This document shows positions 1-10,185 of a DNA stretch of 64,000 bases, in pieces. The stretch comes from Agrostemma githago. Its lineage: Eukaryota > Streptophyta > Magnoliopsida > Caryophyllales > Caryophyllaceae. The stretch's first letter is position 1. Every line of letters begins with the position of its first letter. Where the stretch lies: positions 40,548,278 to 40,612,277 of the forward strand of contig OY288241.1 in the NCBI GenBank assembly GCA_958450325.1, in the 5' to 3' direction. The notes below the pieces were generated by a model. The model searched no databases, had not been told where the DNA came from, and saw only the letters and a program-made list of their open reading frames with translations. The translations under genes and the position numbers were made by a program.

Positions 1-372
1 AGGCAGGCCCCCTGGACTCCAAGCAGAGGTCAGGGACAGGCCAGGCTACACACCGCTAACAAGGACTGGGAGCAATTCCCCCAACCTTGTATAAAAAAAC
101 GCAAAAGCCCTCCCTGCCTACCTCTGGGCAGGCAGGGGGCAGGCCCCCTGGACTCCAAGCGGAGGCCAGGGACCGGCCAGGCTACGCACAGCTAACAAGG
201 ACTGAGGGCAATTCCCCCAACCTTGTATAAAAAATGCAAAAGCCCTCCCTGCCTACCTCTGGGCAGGCAGGGGGCAGGCCCCCTGGACTCCAAGCAGAGG
301 CCAGGGACAGGCCGAGCTACGCACCGCTAACAAGGACTGGGGGCAATTCCCCCAACCTTGTATAAAAAACGC
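1..372. repeat. 136-bp tandem repeat, about 2.7 units, in the 3' non-coding part of element E1
   Basis: The word aggccccctg recurs at 5, 141 and 276, so the period is 135-136 bp. The array is cut by the window start. Each unit holds two short inverted repeats (a CCCTGCC/GGCAGGG pair and a GGGG/CCCC pair around caatt) and ends in cttgtataaaaaa. Tandem arrays between pol and the 3' LTR are known in Tat-lineage elements and can seed satellites. It is spacer-free, so it is not a CRISPR array. Confidence 0.85.
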
Positions 373-543
373 GAAAGAAGCAGACTAAAACAAAGAAAAG
401 GCATCCTATAACAAAACCCACGAAGGGTAGAAAGTTTTTACAAAACAACTAAGGCAAAGATCCGGAAGAATAGATATTACAGACAGCTGGCCATAACAAA
501 GGCTCAGCGCAGAAAGTAAGGCTATTATAAGAAAATATGAGCA

Positions 544-1775
544 TCATGGAGCATCCTCGCTTGGGCCGGCAGCTGCCTCAGGTGGTCTGGCCGCTCGAGC
601 CTCATTCTTAGCAGAGTAGAGACTCCGGAAAGCCTCTTCATCAAACGAAGGTAACATTTCCCCAATCACCTCCATCACCAACTTCAGGGAAGAGTTGGCA
701 CCACTCACGAAGCTTGCATCCACCGCAGCCTCGGTCTCCTCCGCAAGGGCTTCTTTTTCTTTCTTCCACTCTCCTTTGGCCTGCTCAAAAGCCGAGTCAG
801 CTCTGGACAGTTGCTCCTCCAAATCAGCTACTTTTCTTTTTAGGTGCCCCATCTCAGCCAGAGAAAGGGTAGCTTGCTCCATCGACAAACGGCTCTCCTT
901 CAGCTCAGCTTCCAACTTTGTTGTTTCCCTCACAGCTCTCTCTCCCTGAAGTTTCCATTGACCAGCCTGGTTCTTGGCCTCCTCCAGCTCACTCTCCTGC
1001 CTCGCCAACTTATCTTTTAAGTTGTTTATCAAAGTTATGTCCCTCTCCACCAAAGCCAGGCGGTCAGGAGGAGAGGCCCCTGGTGTGACGGTCAATTCTT
1101 CATCACTCAGACGGCTGAGAGCCGCCAGCTCGGCAGATGCCAGCAAAACCTTGGAGGTACGCTGGATATATTGGAGCACCTGGTGAGAAGTTGAAGTCAC
1201 GGACTTGGTAAGGCGATCAGCCAAGACGACGCCAGAGTCGGAAAGCAGGCCCGATACGTCCACACTATCACCAGCGGTATAATGAAACTTCGTGTTCTCC
1301 TCTGGAAAAGGAATGCTCGGAAGTTCACGTGCAGGGCGCTTTGCTTCAGGGGAAGCAACATCCGCCTCCAAATCCACCACATCAGCTCCTGAGGGCTCCC
1401 TACCCCTCTTCTTTCTCGGCTCCAAAGGGACACTCTCCCCAGTCCCCTCTGAATTCACAGGGTGCGATCCCAGAGAAGTTCGGGGCCCGGCTGGAGAGAC
1501 GCCCTGCTTCTGACCAGGGGAAAGGGTGGCCCCTGAGGTGACCTCAGCCTCCCCTTCATGGATACTGGGGGAAGGGGTCGTCGGCTTTGCTGACGGCAGT
1601 CTGGGAGGGAGAGGCAGCCTCCGACCAGCAGCGAAATCCTTTACAAGCTTCATCAAGCTTTTCTCCCCTTTCTTGAAATTTGAAAGGAAGGAGGGACGCT
1701 TGGAAAGAACGACAAACTCCTCACTCAAACCTAACCTCTTAACTTGCCTCCTTGTCCAACGACGAGAAGCGAAGT
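544..1775 (-). CDS. E1 antisense gene, exon 2 (coiled-coil part)
   Basis: Second exon of an antisense gene carried by E1, 410 codons including the stop. A splice acceptor (ctcttgcag) lies directly upstream at 1776, and joining to exon 1 keeps the frame. The first 80 residues are basic (an RRW..RRQ..KR stretch), followed by a Ser/Pro-rich linker. A long heptad-like coiled coil, rich in Lys, Glu and Leu, lies about 230-370 residues into the exon, and the C terminus is Ala/Pro-rich. No enzyme motif is visible. A plain open-frame reading would start at a TTG inside this exon, which I reject in favour of splicing. The whole protein would be about 752 residues. Function unknown; antisense extra genes behind pol are known in Tat elements such as maize Grande. 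Confidence 0.65.
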
Positions 1776-1863
1776 CTGCAAGAGAAAAAAGGGCAGTCAG
1801 TTAAAAAGCAAAGGAATAAAAAATCTCAGAAAAATCGCGCCGGCAAAAGCCCCCCAGAACTAC
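1776..1863 (-). other. Putative 88-bp intron of the E1 antisense gene
   Basis: Read on the minus strand, the donor is GATG/GTAGTT and the acceptor is a pyrimidine-rich tract ending in TTGCAG. Removing it fuses two long open frames in phase 1 without a stop. The interval contains stop codons in the exon 1 frame, so it cannot be coding. Confidence 0.65.
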
Positions 1864-2890
1864 CATCACGGCTAGTGATTAGGCCCAATGGGAGCAAGTA
1901 CTCATCTGTGGCTATGAGCTCAGCGTGGGGGAGCCAGAAAGTAGGGCCAAAGGCACCGGACTTATCCGCAACTATTTCAAACTTCTTGACTAAAATCTCC
2001 TCTCTGGCACTCAGCTTTACCTCCAGGGCTTTCCCCCCGACGCCTGGGTGGTACTCTTCGCGAGTTTCCATACGGGTATGGACATGATTCCTAAAATGCC
2101 TAGGAATCCTCCACCCTGACGCGCTATGTACGTACAAGAAATTATTCTTCCAGTCCTTCAGGCTGCTCAAAGTCGGCCAGACCAGAGCGTACTTCTTCTG
2201 TCTCTGCAAGGACCAATACCCAGGGGAGCCGTCTCCCCCTGACGAAGATACCATTTGAAGACCCACCATGAAACGAAGGGCATCAATGTAAGGCCCCTCA
2301 CCATGGAAGAGACAGGTCCAAGTGTAAGCTATCAAGGACCTAATTGCTGAGGCAGTCCGCTGAGCTATAGCAACATTCATCCTTCTGAAGGTCTCCTCCA
2401 GGAAGGGATGAAGAGGGAATCGCAGGCCGAATTCTAAAGCCTTGTGATAAACAGCCACACAACCCTCCGGGGGGCAGCATACCGTGTCCTTTTCCCCTGG
2501 GACTACGACAGTGTACCCCTCCCCAAAATTATAGAACTTCTCGATTTCCTCGGCAGCATTGCTTTCTAAGATCAAGTCCCTATTCTTGGCCTCGGGGTAG
2601 GTCTTTAAGGGAACCAAGTATTTCTTCTTATCCAAATAGTAAGTTTTCCCCCTCTCCCTACGGATGAGGGGGCCGGCAATCCTGAAAGGGTCTACTTCCA
2701 GGGTCTCATTGTCAGAGTCAACAACATCAAAGGGAGGGGGTTCGGGTGATTCAACACCCTCCCCCCTGTCGAGATCATCCTCTTCCCCGGGTCCAACCCC
2801 AGAAGAGGAGGCTAAATCGCGCCTATCCCCGTCTCCACCTTCATTCCCCTCAAGTAAAGAACCAAAAGAAAAAGCGCGGACTCGAGACAT
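1864..2890 (-). CDS. E1 antisense gene, exon 1 ('putative gypsy type transposon' domain)
   Basis: The first exon encodes 342 residues plus one base of a split codon. The chosen ATG is at 2888-2890; the open frame extends upstream only through a TTG. Residues about 20-80 are acidic and Ser-rich. Residues about 150-290 match the plant transposon-associated domain often named 'putative gypsy type transposon': a PLHPFLEETF motif, a long helical stretch, then W..Q..KKYALVWP and a K.WK.NFLYV motif. This domain is typical of extra genes on plant Ty3 elements; its biochemical role is unknown. A minus-strand TATATAAG lies about 210 bp upstream. The frame has no lesions. Confidence 0.7.
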
Positions 2891-3100
2891 ACTGGGTATG
2901 AAGAAAAGTACCGATGAAAGGGAAAGAAGACGAAGATTCAAAGAAAGATTCTAACCTAGAAAGTCGGTCGTCGCCGAAAAATGTGACAGTAAACGCTTCT
3001 TGATCTCACAAAGTTCTCAGCAACAAAGACGGTTTGAGAATATGAGAGAAGTTTCGAATTTCAAAAAGAGTGAAAGAAAGAAATGGAAGAGGAGAAGGGG

Positions 3101-3108
3101 CTTATATA
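3101..3108 (-). promoter_or_regulatory. Candidate TATA box for the E1 antisense gene
   Basis: The minus strand reads TATATAAG about 210 bp before the ATG at 2890, in a region without long frames. It fits a core promoter but has no second copy in the window for comparison. Confidence 0.4.
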
Positions 3109-3436
3109 AAGCTCAGGAAGCCAAAAAGGCCACCTCTCTGACAAAACGTCCCCAGCAATCTACCCCACGTGTCACGCGTTGAACACAAGCCGCTCACCCC
3201 TTCCCAAGAAGGGCCTCGAAAAGGCAAAGTGTCAGAGGAACAGTCAGCCGGCAACGTCATCCCCGCATTCAAAAAAAAAAAGCATATAAGAAGCAACAAA
3301 GTCACTCGGATTTCTTTCATTAGCCTTAAGGGAAAATGGACGGGTTACATGTCATGCCTGGCAAGTAAGAAAAAGTACATATGGAGCCTAAATTTCCGGC
3401 TTGACACACCTATGCCCTGCTAAGCAGGCCTAATCA

Positions 3437-3597
3437 TCACCAAAGTCTGGAGAATGGTCTCCAGGGCTGCTTTGACCCCCGAAGTCTGATCCCCCAATCC
3501 CAGTCTGGGGAGTCCTTGAAAGGGTCGTCAGGGAGCCCATCCTCATCCCTGTCACTCAAACAGCCCTGACCCTCACTGTCTTCGGAATCCCGGCTGC
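3437..3597 (-). CDS. E1 second antisense frame, C-terminal half (split by E0)
   Basis: Joined to 9768-10185 after removing E0 and one copy of its 5-bp target duplication, this half stays open to a TGA at 3437-3439. It is rich in Asp, Glu, Ser and Gly (53 codons including the stop). The frame being open exactly across the insertion shows that E0 broke it. Confidence 0.55.
3440..3597. other. Left flank of the E0 insertion site
   Basis: This stretch is E1 sequence ending in the target duplication tgtca at 3598-3602. The matching tgtca is at 9768-9772. Apart from the antisense frame, I see no further feature. Confidence 0.6.
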
Positions 3598-3602
3598 TGT
3601 CA

Positions 3603-4507
3603 TGATGCGAATGCGGAAGCGGTTTAGAATAAGAAATGAAAGTTGGGTCGAAGGTTAATGTAACCTTGAGTGATGACGTGGATTTTGGAGTGAAATTGAA
3701 CTAAGGTTATATAACCTTGGTTCGTGGTTAAGGTCTTCCTGGATTTTGTGTTTTGTGGCACGTCTATTTTAGGAAAGAAAATACTTTGAATTACGTAAGG
3801 ATTTTTGTGATGAAATAAAGGACAAACGTAAGCAAAGATATTTAGCCCGAATTCGACCTTGAATCCGAAACTAATAACGTAGAGATTGGCGCACCAATTC
3901 CTCGACGCGATTTCGAAGTACTTTCTCGAAATGAGTTTTCACAAGGTTTGATAAATCAAAAACTTTGCTGAATTTTTATTGCTTAATCATTGAATGCCTT
4001 ATGCTAACATGGAACGTGGCTTTTATAGCCTTACACAAATATAATCTCGAATATATTTTACGAGATACTAATCAAATTAAAACTAGTAATTAATCTAGAG
4101 AATATAATATCTTATCCTAGGTATATCTTGAAATGATATTGAAGATATCATTATTATTCTTACTTCCTAATTAAAAGAAGATTGCCTCTTTATTTGGGTG
4201 GTAGATCTCACGCATATCTTCCATGAAATAAATATCAAATCAACCTTGATACTCATTCATTTTGTTGCCAAATATGAGAAGATTGTTCCTGATTATTTGG
4301 AGTAAGGATCACGCTTGATATCACCCACATATCCTCCATAATCTTTATTTTCTCTAATGCACCTAGACCATATTTGGGACATGGGTAAGCATGCACACGC
4401 CTAGCTTTATTGGGCTTGGTTCGAATACCCCGAGTGAGTGCATCGTCTCATTGTGGGCTTTGTTCGGTCCAAGCACAATCGGGTCGGGTTCGAGCTTACT
4501 CGTATCA
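3603..4507 (-). repeat. E0 3' LTR
   Basis: 905 bp, TG...CA ends. It holds the palindromic word AAGGTTAATGTAACCTT at 3651-3667, a shorter relative at 3703-3718, and a minus-strand TATAAAAG at 4020-4027. Its inner 145 bp also encode the end of the integrase frame. Confidence 0.92.
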
Positions 4508-4686
4508 TCCCCTCCTTCTTCGAAAGGAATTGACCTCAATTCCGCAAGGCCATCATCGCTTAAGTACGGACTTAAGTCTCCTACATTGAATGTAGCGTGG
4601 ACTCCATAGTCTCCCGGAAGCTCGATCTTGTAAGCATTGTCGTTTACTTTGTCAGCAACCTTGTATGGACCCTCGGCTCGCGGCAT
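4363..4686 (-). CDS. E0 integrase C-terminal tail, running into the 3' LTR
   Basis: This frame carries the block ending chromoviral integrases (MPRAEGPYKV, NDNAYKIELPG, FNVGDLSPY), then about 60 residues of tail. It is one base out of frame with the main gag-pol, and its last 48 codons lie inside the 3' LTR, as known for CRM elements, where a CR motif replaces a canonical chromodomain. The frame change maps to a homopolymer at 4694-4700 (T7 on the plus strand). One base fewer would join the frames; a sequencing error is possible. Confidence 0.75.
   Translation of the reverse strand: MPRAEGPYKVADKVNDNAYKIELPGDYGVHATFNVGDLSPYLSDDGLAELRSIPFEEGGDDTSKLEPDPIVLGPNKAHNETMHSLGVFEPSPIKLGVCMLTHVPNMV
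4508..4521 (-). promoter_or_regulatory. E0 polypurine tract
   Basis: The minus strand reads GAAGAAGGAGGGGA directly before the TG of the 3' LTR, the expected plus-strand DNA primer. Confidence 0.8.
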
Positions 4687-7600
4687 GAGCTTGTTTTTTT
4701 CGTTTTCCCGGAAACCTTTCCTTGCGCAAGTGTAACCACACCAAGTCTCCGGGTTGGAATACCTTAGTCGGTCGGTTTTTGTTAGCTCGCCTTTGGTAGG
4801 TTTCGTTTACCACCTCAATTCTAGCTCGGACTTGATCATGTAGCTTTGTCATAGCCTTGACCTTGTCCTCCGCGTCCTTGTGAACAAATTCCCCTTTAGG
4901 GATAGGGAGTAACTCAATAGGCAAATACGGGTTGATCCCATAAACTACCTCGAAAGGAGAGTGCTTAGTTGCATAGGTAGGAGATCGATTATAAGCGAAC
5001 TCCGCGTGTGCAAGCTTAAGGTCCCAATCCTTCTGAGTTTTACTCACCAAACCACGAAGATTAGTCCCTAAAATACGGTTTGTCACTTCCGTTTGCCCAT
5101 CAGTTTGAGGGTGATGTGAAGTGCTAAACAGTAGCTTAGTACCGACCTTTCTCCAGAGTGTGTTCCAAAAGTAACTCAGGAATTTTGAGTCACGATCGGA
5201 CACAATAGTCTTCGGGACTCCATGTAAACGGACTATCTCGCGATAATACAGATCCGCGACATTACTAGCATCGTCCGTTTTATGGCAAGCCACGAAATGC
5301 ACCATCTTCGAAAATCTGTCAACGACCACCATAATTGCATCCCTTCCTCTTTGAGTACGAGGTAAGGCCACAATAAAGTCCATCGACACATCTTCCCATG
5401 GTCGTTCCGGAACTGGTAATGGCATGTAGGCTCCTGGTTTAAAGGAAATTTTCGCCATGTGACAAGTAACACACTTGCTTATGATGTTTTGGACATCACG
5501 AATCATTTTTGGCCAATGAAAATGCCCGTATAAGATGTCGAGCGTCTTCTGGACCCCGAAATGTCCGGCTAAACCACCACCGTGTGCTTCGCAAATTAAT
5601 AATTCACGAATTGGATGCTTCGGAACACAAAGTCGATTTCCCTTAAATAGAAAACCCTCTTGTATCGCGTATTCCTTGTATCCACCTTTTTGACATTCCT
5701 CGAATATCTCCCTTAGTTCATCATCAAGTACATAGGATTCTTTAATTAACTCGAACCCTAGTAACTTCACTTCGAGTGTGGTAAGTAGCGCATATCTCCG
5801 TGATAAAGCGTCAGCTACTACATTACTCTTGCCTTCTTTGTATTTTGATGAAAAATGGAATGATTGAAGGAATTCAACCCATTTTGCATGTCTCGGGTTG
5901 AGCTTTTGTTGCCCATGTATGTACTTGAGAGACTCGTGATCCGAGTGAAGTACAAAATGACTAGGGCGAAGGTAGTGACTCCAATGGTCAAGTGCTCGAA
6001 CGATCGCGTAGAACTCTTTGTCGTATGTAGAGTAATTACAATGAGCACCCCCCAATTTCTCCGAAAAGTAAGCAATGGGTCGTTGAGCTTGGATTAAAAC
6101 AGCCCCAATTCCCACGCCACTTGCGTCACACTCAACTTCGAACGGTTGAGAGAAGTCGGGTAGAGTGAGTATAGGTGCATTGCACAGCAACTCCTTGATC
6201 TTCTCGAACGCTTTTTGAGCTTGTTCGTTCCAATCAAACGCTCCTTTTTTCAAGCAACCCGTGATTGGGCTCATGACCGTGCTGAAATCAAGAATAAACC
6301 GCCGGTAGAATGAAGCCAATCCGTGGAATGATCGTACTTCAGTCACCGTACTAGGGACAGGCCAAGAACGAATAGCCTCCACCTTTTCTTGATCCACGAC
6401 AACTCCATCCCGAGATACAACGTATCCAAGGAATATAACTTTGTCGACCAAGAATGAGCACTTCTCGGCTTTGCCGTATAGTTTTTGCATTCTTAGAGTT
6501 TCGAACACTTGTCTTAAGTGTTGTAGGTGCTCTTCAATGCCCTTGCTGTATACTAGGATATCATCCAAGTACACGACCACGAACTTTCCAATGAAGGACT
6601 TTAGAACCTCGTTCATAAGCCTCATGAAAGTGCTTGGTGCATTAGTAAGGCCGAAAGGCATGACCAGCCATTCATATAAACCATGTTTGGTTTTGAATGC
6701 GGTCTTCCATTCATCTCCTTCTCTCATTCGAATTTGGTGATAACCACTTCGAAGATCGATTTTGGAGAAGATGGTTGAGCCATGAAGTTCATCAACCATA
6801 TCATCGAGTCTCGGAATTGGGAATCGATATTTTATGGTGATGTTATTCACTGCTCTACTATCGATGCACATTCTCCATGTGCCATCTTTCTTAGGGACGA
6901 GTAAAGTTGGAACCGCGCACGAGCTCATGCTTTCTCCTACGTACCCTCGTTCCATTAACTCCTCAATTTGTCGTTGGAGTTCTTTGGTTTCTTCGGGGTT
7001 ACTCCGATAAGCCGCCTTGTTTGGTAACGGCGCGCCAGGTACGAGATCAATTTGATGCTCGATTCCACGCAATGGAGGTAAACCCGCTGGTAAATCATCT
7101 CGAAAAACATCGTCAAACTCACGCAATAGTGGTTTAACGCGTTCAACAGAGTCAAGGTTAGAGTAAACTTGGTCAAGGTTAATGTAACCTTGGTCAAGGT
7201 TATTCTCTCTTGAAACTGTGGACAGGTTAGATGCCACAAGTGCGTACACTTTCTCTCCTCTAGCCAAAACCTGCTCCACGTCTCTTTCACTAGCAAACAT
7301 TGACAAACTCGGCTTGTTAGTACGATTATAATGAATCGAACGTATCTCCTTCGGCGCCATAGGCCTTAGGACGACCTTCTTACCATCCACCATGAGTTCA
7401 TGCTCGTTGCTTCGTCCTTTATGAAGGACATTGCGATCAAATTGCCATGGCCTGCCTAATAACATGTGACAAGCATCCATGGGAATAACGTCGCAAACCA
7501 CCTCGTCCTTGTAAGGACCCATCGTAAAACCAACGCGGACTTGTTTAGTCACCTTAACTTGGTTCCCATCATCGAGCCAATGTAAGGTATAGGGTCTTGG

Positions 7601-8833
7601 ATGTGGTGTGGTGGTTAGGGTTAATTTCTTAACCATGTCTTGTGAGGCGACTTTGGTACAACTCCCCCCATCAATAATCACATTACACCATTTGTCTTTG
7701 ACCAAGCATTTAGTGTGGAAGATTTGGTCACGTTGTTCGGTCACAACCGGTTCAACAACGGTGTGCAAAGTACGACGTAAGACCAAAGACTCAACATGAC
7801 TTGATGCTACAAACTCGAGCATGTCATCCCCCTCTAACTCATCCCCATTCGTGACATATGATGGTTCATCCTCGTCACTAAAACCCTCCATCAATTCATC
7901 GCGATAGCTAATTGCCTCTCTTAATGTAATGACTCTTTTATTAGGACAATCGCTTTGAAAGTGGCCGAATCCTTGACACTTAAAACAACGGACCCTAGAC
8001 ATGTCTTTGGATTTGGTGTCTGTTTTAGGTGTTGTTTGGGTGGCAACTACGGATTTTGGGGTTTGACTTGAACTAGACCCTCCGAATTTATTGGGTGTTT
8101 CGGATTTTGTCCAAGTGTTTGTTTTAGTGGTCGGAGTAGTTCGTCGTTTTTGTTGGCCCTCTACTTTTAAACACAAAGAGCATAATAAATCAAACGACGC
8201 ATAAGGATGTAAATCTACCACATCAGCTATGTTACGATTTAAACCCCTACAAAACCTAGCCATCTTTTGTTCCTCGAGTTCTTCTAACTCACACATTAAA
8301 GATGCCTTTTCGAACTCCTCAATATACGCACTAATTGACATGGTCCCTTGTTTCAATTCGGCTACCTTACGATATAAGTCGATTTTGTAACTTTTAGGAA
8401 CATACCTCTTGCGTAACTTATTTTTGAGTTCCTCCCATGAACGGATCTTAGGCTTTTCCTCCCGTGCTCGCCTAGTCTTCATACTTTCGAACCATAGGGA
8501 CGCACTTTTTGTTAGCCTCAAGATAGCATACTTGCAATGCTTCTCATCGGGGACATCCTTGAATTCGAACATCCTCTCGATTTGACGCTCCCAGTCCAAG
8601 TATTCTTCCGGATCTATCCCTCCCCCGAATTCAGGCAACTCCGTGACTTTGAATTCGTCATGGGGTTTGGGCACATCCACGAATCTCCTGGCACCTCCCC
8701 CAGGTCTGTTCTCGGGCAAATTGCGCAAGGCACGGAGCAATTGTTGGATGAGATTGTCGTCATTACTCCCTCCAGTCATGAAGCTGCTTGCGTCATTGTT
8801 GACATTGTTGTCGTTGATTTCGTTATCTCCCAT
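4652..8833 (-). CDS. E0 gag-pol polyprotein
   Basis: About 1393 residues from the ATG at 8831-8833; a longer reading starts at a GTG inside the primer site and is unlikely. Order: Gag capsid region (about 60-210), zinc knuckle CFKCQGFGHFQSDC (about 280-295), protease with IIDGGSC (about 385), RT with YLDDILVY (about 755), RNase H, integrase zinc finger (HFG...CVTC, about 1085-1140) and DDE core (DRDSKF, DGQTEV, about 1215-1250). A short repeated stretch with three NLD units lies between protease and RT; it is encoded by copies of the LTR palindrome. The frame ends early, after RFPGKRKK, because of the homopolymer frameshift. All catalytic motifs are present. Confidence 0.93.
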   Translation of the reverse strand: MGDNEINDNNVNNDASSFMTGGSNDDNLIQQLLRALRNLPENRPGGGARRFVDVPKPHDEFKVTELPEFGGGIDPEEYLDWERQIERMFEFKDVPDEKHCKYAILRLTKSASLWFESMKTRRAREEKPKIRSWEELKNKLRKRYVPKSYKIDLYRKVAELKQGTMSISAYIEEFEKASLMCELEELEEQKMARFCRGLNRNIADVVDLHPYASFDLLCSLCLKVEGQQKRRTTPTTKTNTWTKSETPNKFGGSSSSQTPKSVVATQTTPKTDTKSKDMSRVRCFKCQGFGHFQSDCPNKRVITLREAISYRDELMEGFSDEDEPSYVTNGDELEGDDMLEFVASSHVESLVLRRTLHTVVEPVVTEQRDQIFHTKCLVKDKWCNVIIDGGSCTKVASQDMVKKLTLTTTPHPRPYTLHWLDDGNQVKVTKQVRVGFTMGPYKDEVVCDVIPMDACHMLLGRPWQFDRNVLHKGRSNEHELMVDGKKVVLRPMAPKEIRSIHYNRTNKPSLSMFASERDVEQVLARGEKVYALVASNLSTVSRENNLDQGYINLDQVYSNLDSVERVKPLLREFDDVFRDDLPAGLPPLRGIEHQIDLVPGAPLPNKAAYRSNPEETKELQRQIEELMERGYVGESMSSCAVPTLLVPKKDGTWRMCIDSRAVNNITIKYRFPIPRLDDMVDELHGSTIFSKIDLRSGYHQIRMREGDEWKTAFKTKHGLYEWLVMPFGLTNAPSTFMRLMNEVLKSFIGKFVVVYLDDILVYSKGIEEHLQHLRQVFETLRMQKLYGKAEKCSFLVDKVIFLGYVVSRDGVVVDQEKVEAIRSWPVPSTVTEVRSFHGLASFYRRFILDFSTVMSPITGCLKKGAFDWNEQAQKAFEKIKELLCNAPILTLPDFSQPFEVECDASGVGIGAVLIQAQRPIAYFSEKLGGAHCNYSTYDKEFYAIVRALDHWSHYLRPSHFVLHSDHESLKYIHGQQKLNPRHAKWVEFLQSFHFSSKYKEGKSNVVADALSRRYALLTTLEVKLLGFELIKESYVLDDELREIFEECQKGGYKEYAIQEGFLFKGNRLCVPKHPIRELLICEAHGGGLAGHFGVQKTLDILYGHFHWPKMIRDVQNIISKCVTCHMAKISFKPGAYMPLPVPERPWEDVSMDFIVALPRTQRGRDAIMVVVDRFSKMVHFVACHKTDDASNVADLYYREIVRLHGVPKTIVSDRDSKFLSYFWNTLWRKVGTKLLFSTSHHPQTDGQTEVTNRILGTNLRGLVSKTQKDWDLKLAHAEFAYNRSPTYATKHSPFEVVYGINPYLPIELLPIPKGEFVHKDAEDKVKAMTKLHDQVRARIEVVNETYQRRANKNRPTKVFQPGDLVWLHLRKERFPGKRKKQAHAASRGSIQGC

Positions 8834-8845
8834 GTCGCTAAACAC

Positions 8846-8858
8846 GGCTCTGATACCA
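8846..8858 (-). promoter_or_regulatory. E0 primer binding site, tRNA-iMet
   Basis: The minus strand reads TGGTATCAGAGCC four bases after the 5' LTR, complementary to the 3' end of plant initiator tRNA-Met, the usual primer of chromoviruses. Confidence 0.9.
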
Positions 8859-8861
8859 AAA

Positions 8862-9767
8862 TGATGCGAATGCGGAAGCGGTTTAGAATAAGAAATGAAA
8901 GTTGGGTCGAAGGTTAATGTAACCTTGAGTGATGACGTGGATTTTGGAGTGAAATTGAACTAAGGTTAATATAACCTTGGTTCGTGGTTAAGGTCTTCTT
9001 GGATTTTGTGTTTTGTGGCACGTCTATTTTTGGAAAGAAAATACTTTGAATTACGTAAGGATTTTTGTGATGAAATAAAATACGAACGTAACCAAAGATA
9101 TTTAGCCCGAATTCGACCTTGAATCCGAAACTAATAACGTAGAGATTGGCGCACCAATTCCTCGACGCGATTTCGAAGTACTTTCTCGAAATGAATTTTC
9201 ACAAGGTTTGATAAATCAAAAACTTTGCTGAATTTTTATTTCTTAATCATTGAATGCCTTATGCTAACATGGAACGTGGCTTTTATAGCCTTACACAAAT
9301 ATAATCTTGAATATATTTTACGAGATACTAATCAAATTAAAACTAGTAATTAATCTAGAGAATATAATATCTTATCCTAGGTATATCTTGAAATGATATT
9401 GAAGATATCATTATTATTCTTATTTCCTAATTAAAAGAAGATTGCCTCTTTATTTGGGTGGTAGATCTCACACATATCTTCCATGAAATAAATATCAAAT
9501 CAACCTTGATACTCATTCATTTTGTTGCCAAATATGAGAAGATTGTTCCTGATTATTTGGAGTAAGGATCACGCTTGATATCACCCACATATCCTTCATA
9601 ATCTTTATTTTCTCTAATGCACCTAGACCATATTTGGGACATGGGTAAGCATGCACACGCCTAGCTTTATTGGGCTTGGTTCGAATACCCCGAGTGAGTG
9701 CATCGTCTCATTGTGGGCTTTGTTCGGTCCAAGCACAATCGGGTCGGGTTCGATCTTACTCGTATCA
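8862..9767 (-). repeat. E0 5' LTR
   Basis: 906 bp, nearly identical to the copy at 3603-4507. A minus-strand TATAAAAG lies at 9280-9287, about 480 bp into the LTR. The target duplication tgtca follows at 9768-9772. Confidence 0.92.
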
Positions 9768-10185
9768 TGTCATCCCAGTCCCTGCCATAGGGAACAGCCT
9801 GGGATTCGTCGCAAGTGCGACAGCCCGTTCTCTTCACCAGAGAGGAAGGGCCTGACTCCAGAGAGGAGTCTACGTCAGAGCAGTCGGGGTCGAACTGCTC
9901 AGGATGTAACCATGGGAAGCATTCATGGCAGCCCCGGTCAAAACATCCACCTCCTTGAAGGCAGCGCTGGAACCTGGAGGCAGCAGAAGGCGGGGATCTT
10001 CTGGGACGCTTGCCCGCCCTAACAGTAGCCTTCTGAACGCTCCGACGAGGACGTGGTCGTGGACGGCGACTACGTCGAAGAGCCCGGAATGCCGCTCGAG
10101 TGTATCTTAGTCTCCAAAAACCTTTGAAAAGAAAGGTGACAGTACGAAATCCATGGCGAGTAATGGATTTTTTTATCCAAACCAT
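9768..10185 (-). CDS. E1 second antisense frame, N-terminal half
   Basis: It starts at an ATG (10183-10185). The first 70 residues are strongly basic, with an Arg/Pro run, then a Cys-containing middle (GGGCFDRGCHECF) and an acidic Ser/Asp tail that continues at 3597. The rebuilt frame would be about 192 residues. I do not recognise a family. A basic half followed by an acidic half is unusual for a chance frame, but the composition could simply reflect GC-rich DNA. Confidence 0.45.

Larger units (their letters stand above)
3603..9767 (-). mobile_element. E0: complete CRM-clade Ty3/gypsy chromovirus
   Basis: Two LTRs of 905 and 906 bp both run from tgatgcgaatg to cgtatca and are flanked by the 5-bp duplication tgtca. 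On the minus strand the order is 5' LTR, tRNA-iMet primer site, gag-pol, polypurine tract, 3' LTR. I count roughly 15 differences between the LTRs (under 2 percent), so it is young. The RT region contains RSFHGLASFYRRF, typical of the CRM clade, and the frame's C-terminal tail runs into the 3' LTR, a CRM feature. CRM elements often target centromeric chromatin in plants; this copy sits in another retrotransposon. Confidence 0.9.
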
